In this document: in pieces, positions 39,270 through 47,162 of the stretch
How the letters are laid out: each line of letters begins with the position of its first letter
Numbering within the stretch: the first letter of the stretch is position 1
From: Pseudoscardovia radai
GTDB taxonomy: Bacteria; Actinomycetota; Actinomycetes; Actinomycetales; Bifidobacteriaceae
NCBI RefSeq assembly: GCF_002259605.1
Contig: NZ_MWWR01000003.1
Span: 240,555 to 304,554 of the forward strand
Direction: 5' to 3'
DNA: 64,000 nt
Made by a program: the position numbers and the translations under genes
The notes under the pieces: model-generated
Seen by the model: the letters and a program-made list of their open reading frames with translations, nothing else
What the model was told of the DNA's origin: nothing
Database searches by the model: none

Positions 39270-40082
39270 ATGACGGAACGCATTGTGGACAGACTCGTCA
39301 GTGAACGTGACACGGGGTATAGCAACGGCATCTACGTTCCCACGCAGATTCAGTTCGCGTGGAACTCCAACCACATGGAGGGGTCCACGCTGACGGCCCG
39401 GCAGACTGCGCAGCTTTTTGCCACGGGTACGTACACGGCAGGCAGCGAAGGCGAGACCATACGTCCCGATGATGCCATCGAGACGCGTAACCATTTCACC
39501 GCCTTCCGTTGGATTCTCGACCATGTGGACGATCCCGTGGACCGTGACATGGTCTGCCATGTACACGCCATCCTCAAGGGCGGCACCGCCCAGGCGGCGG
39601 ATCCTTCCCTCAGCGTAGGCGACTACAAGCGTCGGCCGAACGTCATCGGGGCCCTCGCGACACCCGTGCGCACGGCCATGCCCGATGATGTGCCGCGTCT
39701 TATGGATGACCTGTTCGGCATCCTCGCCGGTCTCGAGGACGATCCGCTCCAGATAGCCCGTGCGCACTGGATGTTCGAACGCATCCATCCGTTCTCCGAC
39801 GGCAACGGAAGGGTGGGACGCCTCATCATCTTCAAGGAGCTGCTGCGCATCGACGCACTGCCTTTCGTTATCCACGACAACTTTCGTGACAGGTATATCA
39901 ACGGCTTGATGAGATTTCCCGAGGAACCGGGGTACCTCGTGGATACGTTGCTTTTCGAGCGGGACATGTACCGCGCGCATATCCTTCTGCCCGGTGGCGG
40001 CGATGACCTTGCGTACACATATCGCGACCGGTGGAGCGAGGCGGAATATCACCGTGCTGTGCAACCGGCGGGTCTGTCCTGA
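39270..40082 (+). CDS. Fic-domain protein (probable AMP-transferase) with N-terminal inhibitory motif
   Basis: Fic enzymes usually transfer AMP from ATP to a hydroxyl of a target protein. The 270-residue protein has the full active-site loop H-P-F-S-D-G-N-G-R (residues 173-181), with the catalytic His173 and the Arg that holds the phosphates. Residues 33-38 (S-N-H-M-E-G) fit the (S/T)xxxE(G/N) autoinhibitory helix of class II Fic proteins, so its activity is likely self-restrained by Glu37. No antitoxin-like gene adjoins. It is a single gene between tRNA-Gln and glmU. It uses more CGT arginine codons than its neighbours, a mild hint of transfer. The target is unknown. Confidence 0.88.
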   Translation: MTERIVDRLVSERDTGYSNGIYVPTQIQFAWNSNHMEGSTLTARQTAQLFATGTYTAGSEGETIRPDDAIETRNHFTAFRWILDHVDDPVDRDMVCHVHAILKGGTAQAADPSLSVGDYKRRPNVIGALATPVRTAMPDDVPRLMDDLFGILAGLEDDPLQIARAHWMFERIHPFSDGNGRVGRLIIFKELLRIDALPFVIHDNFRDRYINGLMRFPEEPGYLVDTLLFERDMYRAHILLPGGGDDLAYTYRDRWSEAEYHRAVQPAGLS

Positions 40083-40194
40083 CCCCACGTCTACAATCCA
40101 CACTCAGACACGGGCCTGACAGCAGTGCGCCGGCAAGCGCCGGCAACGAGGGTAGATATCTCGACCAGTATCACGACTAGTGAGGGAGAATTCC

Positions 40195-41622
40195 ATGAGC
40201 GCTTCCGCCGATGGACGGACGACGGCCCCGACGGGCCTTGACGTGGCGATTATTCTTGCGGCGGGCGAGGGAACCCGTATGAAATCCGATACCCCGAAGG
40301 TGCTCCACACCCTCGCGGGCAAGACGTTCCTCCAGCGCGTCATGGGCTCCGTGGCGCAGCTCAGCCCCGCCACGATCGGCGTCGTCGTGCACTACCAGGC
40401 GGACCGCGTCGCCGCCGCGGCCCTCGACTACGATGCCGACGCCGTCATCGTGCGCCAGGATGACAAGCCCGGCACCGGCCGCGCCGTGCAGTGCGCCGTC
40501 AGTCAGCTGCGCGAGGAAGGGCGCTTCGAGGGCACCGTGCTCATCGCCGCCTCCGACATGCCGCTTCTCGATGCCGCCACGCTGCGCCGCCTCGCCGCAT
40601 GCCACGCCGACCAGGGCAACGTCGCCACCGTGCTCACCACCCGTCTGGCCAATCCGTTCGGCTACGGCCGCGTGATCCGCGACGAGGACGGCCAGGTTCT
40701 GCGCATCGTGGAGCAGAAGGACGCGAACGCCGCCGAACAGGCCGTCACCGAGGTCAACACCTCCGTCTATCTCTTCGACAGCCGTGTGCTCGAACGCGCC
40801 ATCGCCGACCTCGGCAGCGACAACGCGCAGGGCGAGTTCTACCTGACCGACGCGCTCGAAAAGGCACGCGAACTCGGCAAGGTCGGCGCGTGCGTCGCCG
40901 AGGACTCGCTGAGCGTGGAAGGCGTCAACGACCGCGTGCAGCTCGCGCACCTCGCCAAGGCGCATAACCTGCGCGTATGCGAGGCGTGGATGCGCGAAGG
41001 CGTCACGATCCTCGACCCCGACACCACGTGGATCGAGGACGACGTGACGCTCGCCCGCGACGTGGAGGTGCTTCCGGGCAGCTTCCTGCAGGGCCACACA
41101 AGCGTCGCCTGCGGCGCCGTCGTGGGTCCGTACACCACGCTGATCGACGCCATCGTGGACGAAGGCGCCCATGTGGAGCGCAGCCGCGTCCAGTCCAGCC
41201 ACATCGGTCCGCGCGCCACCATCGGCCCGTGGACGTATCTGCGCCCCGGCAACGAGCTGGCCGCGGAGACGAAGGCCGGCGCGTTCGTGGAGATGAAGAA
41301 GGCGCATATCGACGAGGGCACCAAGGTGCCCCACCTGAGCTACATTGGCGACACGCATATCGGCGAGCATACGAATATCGGCGGCGGCACCATCACCGCG
41401 AACTACGATGGCGTGCACAAGAACCGCACCGAGATCGGCTCGGGCGTGCATGTGGGCGCCGGCAACCTCTTCGTGGCCCCCGTGACGGTGGGCGACGGCG
41501 TGACGACGGGCGCCGGATCCGTGGTGCGCCACGCCGTGCCCGACGATTCCATGGTGTTCTCGGAGAACACGCAGCATGTGGTCGAGGGCTGGAAGCCCAA
41601 GTGGGAGCGCGACGCGGACTGA
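40195..41622 (+). CDS. glmU: Bifunctional GlcNAc-1-phosphate uridyltransferase / glucosamine-1-phosphate acetyltransferase
   Basis: GlmU makes UDP-GlcNAc for peptidoglycan in two steps. The 475-residue protein has the pyrophosphorylase loop L-A-A-G-E-G-T-R-M-K (residues 21-30). The C-terminal left-handed beta helix (from about residue 270) has hexapeptide repeats and the acetyltransferase residues in 'NFVEMKKA'-like 'AFVEMKKAHIDEG' and 'NIGGGTITANYDG'. The ATG at 40195 follows GGGAGAATTCC. TACAAT at 40092 is a likely -10. rsfS follows about 100 bp later. Confidence 0.96.
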   Translation: MSASADGRTTAPTGLDVAIILAAGEGTRMKSDTPKVLHTLAGKTFLQRVMGSVAQLSPATIGVVVHYQADRVAAAALDYDADAVIVRQDDKPGTGRAVQCAVSQLREEGRFEGTVLIAASDMPLLDAATLRRLAACHADQGNVATVLTTRLANPFGYGRVIRDEDGQVLRIVEQKDANAAEQAVTEVNTSVYLFDSRVLERAIADLGSDNAQGEFYLTDALEKARELGKVGACVAEDSLSVEGVNDRVQLAHLAKAHNLRVCEAWMREGVTILDPDTTWIEDDVTLARDVEVLPGSFLQGHTSVACGAVVGPYTTLIDAIVDEGAHVERSRVQSSHIGPRATIGPWTYLRPGNELAAETKAGAFVEMKKAHIDEGTKVPHLSYIGDTHIGEHTNIGGGTITANYDGVHKNRTEIGSGVHVGAGNLFVAPVTVGDGVTTGAGSVVRHAVPDDSMVFSENTQHVVEGWKPKWERDAD

Positions 41623-41721
41623 CGCTCCGCGCCTTCCGATACGATGTCGGTACGATAGAAGCGGTCCCCGAAGCCTGGGGGCCCAGGGTCCCGCGCCGGA
41701 CGCGGGGAGAGAGGATGGACC

Positions 41722-42183
41722 ATGGCAGCGGTTCAGGATTCGATTGATGCGGTGCGTATCGCGGCAGCCGCCGCGGACAGCGAGAAGGCGGAGGACATGG
41801 TCGCGTTCGACGTGTCCGAGCCGCTGGCGATCACCGATATCTTCTTCCTCGCCACAGGAACGTCGCCCCGCCACGTTCTGGCGATCGCCGAGGAGATCGA
41901 GAAACAGCTGTACCTCGCCACGAAGCGCGACCCGCGCCAGCGCGAGGGCATCGAGGAAGGCGAGTGGGTGCTGCTCGACTACGGCGATTTCGTGGTGCAT
42001 GTGATGGACGCCGAGGCCCGCGCGTTCTATGACATCGAGCGCCTGTGGAAGGACTGCCCGCGCATCGACCTCCAGCTTCCCGACACCGCCTCCGTGCTCA
42101 AGGAGCCGGAAGGCACGGGTGCTGCGGCCGATGATGCCGATGACGACGCGGCTGACGACGCCGAGAGCTCGGACGAGCAGTGA
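41722..42183 (+). CDS. rsfS: Ribosomal silencing factor RsfS
   Basis: RsfS binds uL14 on the large subunit and blocks subunit joining under starvation. The 153-residue protein has the family core 'DMVAFDVSEPLAITDIFFLA' and 'GTSPRHVLAIAEEIEKQL', with the conserved 'EGEWVLLDYGDFVVHVM'. The acidic Asp/Ala tail is an extension. Its stop overlaps the GTG start of the histidine phosphatase gene. In many bacteria rsfS follows nadD; here nadD is 4 kb upstream. Confidence 0.94.
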   Translation: MAAVQDSIDAVRIAAAAADSEKAEDMVAFDVSEPLAITDIFFLATGTSPRHVLAIAEEIEKQLYLATKRDPRQREGIEEGEWVLLDYGDFVVHVMDAEARAFYDIERLWKDCPRIDLQLPDTASVLKEPEGTGAAADDADDDAADDAESSDEQ

Positions 42184-42980
42184 CCGCACCGACCCGCGGC
42201 GCCGCCGGCGCCCGCGCTGAGCTCGACGCCTCGGACCGCGGTGACGCCGGTACGGCGCGCCACGTCTACGCCGTGACCTTCGTGCGCCACGGGCGCACGG
42301 ATTACAACGCGGCAGGCCGCCTCCAGGGGCAGGTCGACATTCCGCTCAACGACGTGGGCCGGTGGCAGGCCCACCGGACGGCGATGGCGCTTGCCGACGC
42401 GTATGTGCGCGATTCCGGCCGCACACCCGTCGTCGTATCGTCGCCGCTGGTGCGCGCCCAGGAAACGGCCGGGGACTTCGCATCCCTTGTCGGGGCCCGG
42501 GTGCATGTGGACGAGCGCGTCAAGGAACGCGGCTTCGGCGAATGGGAGGGCTGCCGCTGGTCCGACCTCGAACAGCGCCAGCCGCGCGATTTCGAGCTGT
42601 GGAAGCGCTTCCAGGACGGCGAGATGCGTCACGGGGCCGAGTCGAAGGCCTCCGTCGGGCATCGCGGGGCGCAGGCCGTGACGCAGTGGGCGACGGAGTA
42701 CGACGAATCGTGCGAGCTGTTCGTGTTCTCGCATGGCGCGTGGATTTCCCAGACGATCCAGCGGCTGATGCACCTGGATGTGGTCGACCCCACGTATGCG
42801 TCGGTGAGCGGCCCGAACAACGGGCACTGGTGCCGTTTCCGCGTGCTGGGCACCATGGACGGGACGCTGCTGTGGCGCCTCATGGAGTTCAACCGCGGCC
42901 CCGTCGTGCCCGACGGGGTGCAGTGGAACGACCCCTTCGCCAGCGGCGACGTCGCGGCCGCCGTGCCGCCGGTTCTCTGA
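42180..42980 (+). CDS. Histidine phosphatase superfamily protein (phosphoglycerate mutase-like)
   Basis: The 266-residue protein has the R-H-G catalytic motif (residues 36-38) in FVRHGRTDYNAAGRLQGQ, 'VVSSPLVRAQETA', the acid 'ERGFGEWEGC' and the second His in 'VFSHGAWISQTIQ'. This is the phosphatase branch of the superfamily; a cofactor-dependent mutase is less likely because of sequence around the second His. The substrate is open. The GTG start overlaps the rsfS stop (GTGA), a frequent actinobacterial pairing. Confidence 0.9.
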   Translation: MTAPTRGAAGARAELDASDRGDAGTARHVYAVTFVRHGRTDYNAAGRLQGQVDIPLNDVGRWQAHRTAMALADAYVRDSGRTPVVVSSPLVRAQETAGDFASLVGARVHVDERVKERGFGEWEGCRWSDLEQRQPRDFELWKRFQDGEMRHGAESKASVGHRGAQAVTQWATEYDESCELFVFSHGAWISQTIQRLMHLDVVDPTYASVSGPNNGHWCRFRVLGTMDGTLLWRLMEFNRGPVVPDGVQWNDPFASGDVAAAVPPVL

Positions 42981-43088
42981 GGCGCGGCGCGCCTTGCTGA
43001 TGCAGGTTCGGTGAATATTGTGTGTTTTCACGATTTTCCCGGCATCCATGCGGCATGATGCGCTATCACTGGATGCAGAAAGTTACGG

Positions 43089-43146
43089 CATGTGGAAACG
43101 CAACCGCATGTGGAAACGCAACCGAATGTGGAAACGCAACCGAATG
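43089..43146 (+). repeat. 18-bp direct repeats before the 43215 gene
   Basis: GCATGTGGAAACGCAACC is present three times in tandem with one or two changes. It is in frame with the following gene and would add V-E-T-Q-P-N repeats if translation began at the GTG at 43092. Confidence 0.7.
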
Positions 43147-43214
43147 ACGGTGCGCCGGCCGATGGGATGCCGGCGGCAGAGATCGGTATGAACCCGGAGG
43201 TATGTGGCAGGCGT

Positions 43215-44354
43215 ATGAAGGATTTCTTCAAGAACATCAAATGGCTTCAGATTCTCGCGGGTGCCCTCGCGGCGGTCACATCGTTCCTTCTCATGAACCA
43301 CATCGGCATCGCGGGATCCGTCATCGGCGCCGCCGTCGCGTCCATCGTGACGGCGCTCGCCACGCAGATCTACCAGAACGTGCTCAATGTCTCGCATGAC
43401 AAAATGCAGGAGCAGCTGGGGCGAGACGATTCGAAAAACGATGCGAAGGACGGGGCGGCGTCCGCCGACCCGCGCGCCCGGCGTGCCCCGCGTGCGGCGG
43501 TCGGCACTGCGACACGCCTGAATTCCGCGGCGCGTCTCGATAAAACGGCCATCATGCCCGCGGTTCTTCCCGCCGCCCTGTCGCAGAACCCGTCGCAGAA
43601 CCCGTCACAGGGCGTGTCGTCACAGAACCTTGACGCGACGCAGGCCATGCCCGGTGTCACGGACGAGGATTTCGGCAGCGCGGCGACGCCTGCTGCCGCG
43701 GGTTCCGACGAAACAGTCGTTCTCGATCCGCTGACAGGGGAGCCGCTTGCCGCGGAACCGTCGGCCGCCTCCGGCACCCTCTACGGCGCCACGGGCGACG
43801 GGGCACGCGCCATCGCTTCGCAGCCGGACGGATATGACGCCGCCGGATACGCCGACGCGTCCGGGGAATCCGGCGCGGGAAAGAAAGGCCTGAGCAACAA
43901 GACCAAGCTGTTCATCGTCGCCCTTGTGTGCTCGGTTGTCGCCGTCATTCTCACGGCGGTCGTCATCCAGTTCGCCACGGGCGGCGAGGGGCTGGGCTCC
44001 AAGCCCGCCGACGTGCATCCCGCGCCTCAGGTCGTCGTGACCACCACATACGAGACCACCGACGGGGAGGACTCGTCGAGCGAGGAAACGCCGTTCGATG
44101 AGTCGACGGACGAGCAGACCGACGCCCCGTCCGAGACCTTTGAAAGCGCCTCCTCCACGCCGTCGGCTTCCGAGTCGGAGACGGCCCAGAGCACGCCGTC
44201 CGCCTCGATGTCGCAATCCTCGTCCGTCACGTCCTCGCCCAGCGCCTCCGCCTCGTCATCCTCGTCGCCTTCGGCTTCGGCCAGCGCGTCGTCCGGCAGT
44301 TCGGCCAGCGCGTCGTCCACCGTCGATTCGCAGGCCGACGTGGCCGAGCAGTGA
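43215..44354 (+). CDS. Membrane protein with N-terminal hairpin of helices and Ser-rich outer tail
   Basis: No function recognised. From the ATG at 43215 the protein has 379 residues: M-K-D-F-F-K-N-I-K-W, a helical hairpin (about 11-52), a long disordered cytoplasmic loop, a third helix (about 228-250), and an outer tail. The tail is acidic at first, then poly-Ser/Ala. The start is uncertain. GGAGG lies 15 bp before 43215, which is rather far, while the GTG at 43092 gives 41 more residues encoded by the 18-bp repeats. The former is preferred because the helix pair then directly follows the start. It opens an island of four low-complexity membrane proteins. Confidence 0.65.
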   Translation: MKDFFKNIKWLQILAGALAAVTSFLLMNHIGIAGSVIGAAVASIVTALATQIYQNVLNVSHDKMQEQLGRDDSKNDAKDGAASADPRARRAPRAAVGTATRLNSAARLDKTAIMPAVLPAALSQNPSQNPSQGVSSQNLDATQAMPGVTDEDFGSAATPAAAGSDETVVLDPLTGEPLAAEPSAASGTLYGATGDGARAIASQPDGYDAAGYADASGESGAGKKGLSNKTKLFIVALVCSVVAVILTAVVIQFATGGEGLGSKPADVHPAPQVVVTTTYETTDGEDSSSEETPFDESTDEQTDAPSETFESASSTPSASESETAQSTPSASMSQSSSVTSSPSASASSSSSPSASASASSGSSASASSTVDSQADVAEQ

Positions 44355-44581
44355 TGCCAGCGAGCAGTGATGCCACCGGGCAGTGACGCCACCGGGCGAT
44401 GACGCGGCGCGCCGGAACCGCTGTGAGATAATGGCCACAGATGGAAGCGGCGCGTCGGTGCGGTGCCGCACGATGGAGCACAGGAGAGCGCAGGGGAGTC
44501 CCGTCCATGGAACCCGCCCGTCTGCTCCATGGCGCGACGAACCAGCGCCACGAATCAGCGCGCCGAATCGAAAGGGGAGCT

Positions 44582-45496
44582 ATGGAGAACCCATCACCTA
44601 TGCAGAACCCATCCGGGCCCATGCCCGTTCCCGGTGCCGGTGGTCCAGGCAGCGGTGGTCCTGGCACCAAGCCTTCCGACGCGTCCCGCCCGCGTCGTTC
44701 GACCTATGACGCCCGCTATGGCTTCGACGATGAGGCGGATTCCGCGGCGTCAGCCACCGATGAGCTTATGAACTACCGTGATGATTCGTGGCACGGGGTC
44801 GCCGAGGGCACTGTGAACGACACGGATTTTGCGAGCGACGTGGGCTTCTCGGATAACGGGGGCTTCTCGGATAACGGGGGCTTCGCGGATAACGGAGCCT
44901 GGCATGCCGACCGATATCATGACGATTCTTTCGCCGGTGGTTCTTTCTCCCGTGGTCCCCTCTCCGGCGGGTCATCGGCCGGAGAATCGTATGGCGCCGT
45001 CTATCAGGCGGCATCGTATGCATCTGCGCCATCTGCGCCATCTGCGCCATCGTCTGTGCCGCCGTCCGCGAATGCCGCGGCTGCTGCGGCGCCTGTGGCG
45101 GGGGCGCCCTACTGGGCGACGGCACCCGTCGTCGATGCACGTCGCCCGTGGTACGCGCATACGGCGGTGTGGCTGATTGCGATGCTGCTCGTCGTCGTGC
45201 TGTGCGTGCTCGCGGAGGCGGACCACAGGAACTCCTTCGAGGTGTCCACGTCGGGCGCCTCGCATTCGGCCGATGCCGGGTATGGATTCGGCTCTGATCC
45301 GTATGACAGCTCCGATCCGTATGACAGCACGGATCCGTATGGCTCCGATTCCTACGGCACGGATTACTACTACTACGGAATCGACCCCTACGGATCGGAT
45401 CCCTATGACACTGATCTCTTCGGCACCGATCCCTACGGAATCGACCCTTATGGAACCGATTCCTCTTCCTCCGGCTCCACCGCCACCAGCGCCTGA
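44582..45496 (+). CDS. Single-pass membrane protein with surface Asp-Pro-Tyr repeats
   Basis: Function unknown. The 304 residues comprise a Pro/Gly/Ser-rich cytoplasmic part, an acidic segment with G-F-S-D-N-G repeats, and an Ala/Ser/Pro stretch. One helix (about 200-220, 'AVWLIAMLLVVVLCVLA') and an outer tail of about 80 residues follow. The tail consists of D-P-Y-G-S-D and D-P-Y-D-S-T type repeats with a Y-Y-Y-Y run. There is no signal peptide, so the topology should be N-in/C-out, opposite to the 10-22 kb family. The ATG follows AAAGGGGAGCT. It converges with the next gene with only 6 bp between stop codons. Confidence 0.7.
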   Translation: MENPSPMQNPSGPMPVPGAGGPGSGGPGTKPSDASRPRRSTYDARYGFDDEADSAASATDELMNYRDDSWHGVAEGTVNDTDFASDVGFSDNGGFSDNGGFADNGAWHADRYHDDSFAGGSFSRGPLSGGSSAGESYGAVYQAASYASAPSAPSAPSSVPPSANAAAAAAPVAGAPYWATAPVVDARRPWYAHTAVWLIAMLLVVVLCVLAEADHRNSFEVSTSGASHSADAGYGFGSDPYDSSDPYDSTDPYGSDSYGTDYYYYGIDPYGSDPYDTDLFGTDPYGIDPYGTDSSSSGSTATSA

Positions 45497-45502
45497 GACA
45501 GT

Positions 45503-47092
45503 CTACTCGCAGATGCCATCGTGGATTTTCTGCGCAACCGCGGTATCCGCGTCGGTGGCCTTGTAATCATCAAGGCCGAACTGCTCGAACTCGGTGCGCT
45601 GACGATCCATGCCCATGAAGGCGAAGGCGTAGGCGTTCGTCACGGCCTCCGTACGGTCGCTTGCGATGCTCGGGTCCGTCGTTCCGCACATGATGGAGAT
45701 GGAACGGTGCGCCAGCTCGTGCTTCGTCGCGTCGAGCATCCACGGGTCCTTCTTGAGCTGGTTCCATTCGGGGTAATCGTCGGTGAAGGTGATTTTGTTG
45801 CGCAGGTCCGTCGTCGCATCCGTGAAGCAGAAGAAGGCGATGGCCGTGCCTTCGTCGCTCGCGTCGGCGACGCGGTCCTCTGTGCAGTCCGAAATCGATC
45901 CGTAGTCATAGGTGACGCCCATGTCCTGTGCCACCGTGTCGATGGCGGACCAGATTTCCTGCTCGCTTGCAGTGGCGCTTACGGTGATGCCCGCCACGGT
46001 GGACTCGCGGCTATGCAGGTCGGAGACCACGGAGTCGAGATGCGCCTTGACGGGGTCGATGGCGGAGCGCAGCGACGCGGCGCCTTGCACGGCGACCGTG
46101 GGATCGCTGTCCCAGCCGTCGTCGGAGAAGGCGCGCGAGAGCGACTTCGTCTCGTCGGACCATTGCCCGTCGAGCTGGTAGTTGAGCATCCAGCGGTCCG
46201 AATAGCGCGCGGCCATGTCGTCGTACCAGGCGAGCAGCGCATCGATCGTGCGGTTGCTCATGGCGTCGAGATCGGTGGAGCTCAGCGACGACGCGCCGCT
46301 CTGGCACGTGGACTGGTCCGCCTGCAGGGCGGTCAGTTCGGCCGGGGCGGAGCCGGTCGAATCGGTCCAGCCGTCGGTGCTTGACAGTGCGGACGAGACA
46401 TTGGAGCACACCTGGTCGGCCGTCAGGGACCACGATCCGTTCGACGCATCCCGCCGGTGGCTGGGCGAGGAGCCCGACGATGCGAACGGCGGCTGCGCCG
46501 AGGAGTCGGAGGCTGCGGTCCGGCCGCTGCCGAGCACGGTGTCGGTGGTTGGTACGCCGCGCAGCGCTACGGCGCATGTGATGAGCACGACAAGCGCCGT
46601 AATGAACGCGATGATGGCCAAGCCGTTCGATCGGCGCCGGTCGGAGGACACGGGGCCGGTGCCGAGCGGCGGGTACGCCGTGCGGAAAGCGGGGACGTAG
46701 GGCTGTGACGAGGGCGGTAACGGTGCCGGGAAGCGGGTTGCGGCGGCAGGCGGCTGCGTCGCCCCCGGATACGGCGGGCGATCCGGAAGGGGCGGGACGA
46801 CGGGGTATGGCGAGGGCGTCCACCACGCGGAGTCCCGCCCCGTGGTCGGTGCCGCGCCGTATGCGTGATGTGGCTCACCGCCATACGGCGCCGCATACGG
46901 AACGCCATACGGCGCTTCGGATGTCATCGCCTGGCTATGCGGATACGGTGCGGACGGATTCCAGACCTGCGCATCGTATCCCTGCGCATCGTATCCCTGC
47001 GCATCGTATCCCTGCGCATCGTATCCCTGCGCATCGTATCCCTGCGCATCGTAGCGTGCGGAACCGCGGGGGTCATGCTGCCGGGTGTCCAT
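45503..47092 (-). CDS. Membrane-anchored putative zinc metallopeptidase with Pro/Tyr-rich cytoplasmic region
   Basis: The 529 residues begin with a 150-residue disordered part containing G-Y-D-A-Q repeats and many Pro/Tyr. One helix (157-178) follows, then a 350-residue surface domain. Near its end lies K-H-E-L-A-H with H458-E459-x-x-H462, followed 20 residues on by E482 in R-T-E-A-V-T-N-A-Y. This HExxH...E arrangement is that of gluzincin-type zinc proteases; the E-A-x-x-N-x-Y/F-A part resembles ImmA/IrrE. Catalysis is inferred. A conserved Trp/Tyr region ('ALLAWYDDMAARY', 'LNYQLDGQWSDETKSL') precedes. GGAGAGGCAT is the ribosome site. It is a paralogue of the next reverse-strand gene. Confidence 0.72.
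   Translation of the reverse strand: MDTRQHDPRGSARYDAQGYDAQGYDAQGYDAQGYDAQGYDAQVWNPSAPYPHSQAMTSEAPYGVPYAAPYGGEPHHAYGAAPTTGRDSAWWTPSPYPVVPPLPDRPPYPGATQPPAAATRFPAPLPPSSQPYVPAFRTAYPPLGTGPVSSDRRRSNGLAIIAFITALVVLITCAVALRGVPTTDTVLGSGRTAASDSSAQPPFASSGSSPSHRRDASNGSWSLTADQVCSNVSSALSSTDGWTDSTGSAPAELTALQADQSTCQSGASSLSSTDLDAMSNRTIDALLAWYDDMAARYSDRWMLNYQLDGQWSDETKSLSRAFSDDGWDSDPTVAVQGAASLRSAIDPVKAHLDSVVSDLHSRESTVAGITVSATASEQEIWSAIDTVAQDMGVTYDYGSISDCTEDRVADASDEGTAIAFFCFTDATTDLRNKITFTDDYPEWNQLKKDPWMLDATKHELAHRSISIMCGTTDPSIASDRTEAVTNAYAFAFMGMDRQRTEFEQFGLDDYKATDADTAVAQKIHDGICE
46967..47053 (-). repeat. 15-bp tandem repeats encoding G-Y-D-A-Q
   Basis: Six almost identical 15-bp units at the start of the 47092 gene. 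Copy number can vary without frameshift. Confidence 0.85.
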
Positions 47093-47162
47093 ATGCCTCT
47101 CCTTCCCCCGTCCATCGTATCCGCCGGATTTCAGCGATGTGGCGGATACGACACCGGTCCGC

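Noticed and set aside
38930..40100. Integrated element at tRNA-Gln
   Set aside because: No integrase, no repeat of the tRNA 3' end downstream of the Fic gene; a single gene is not enough.
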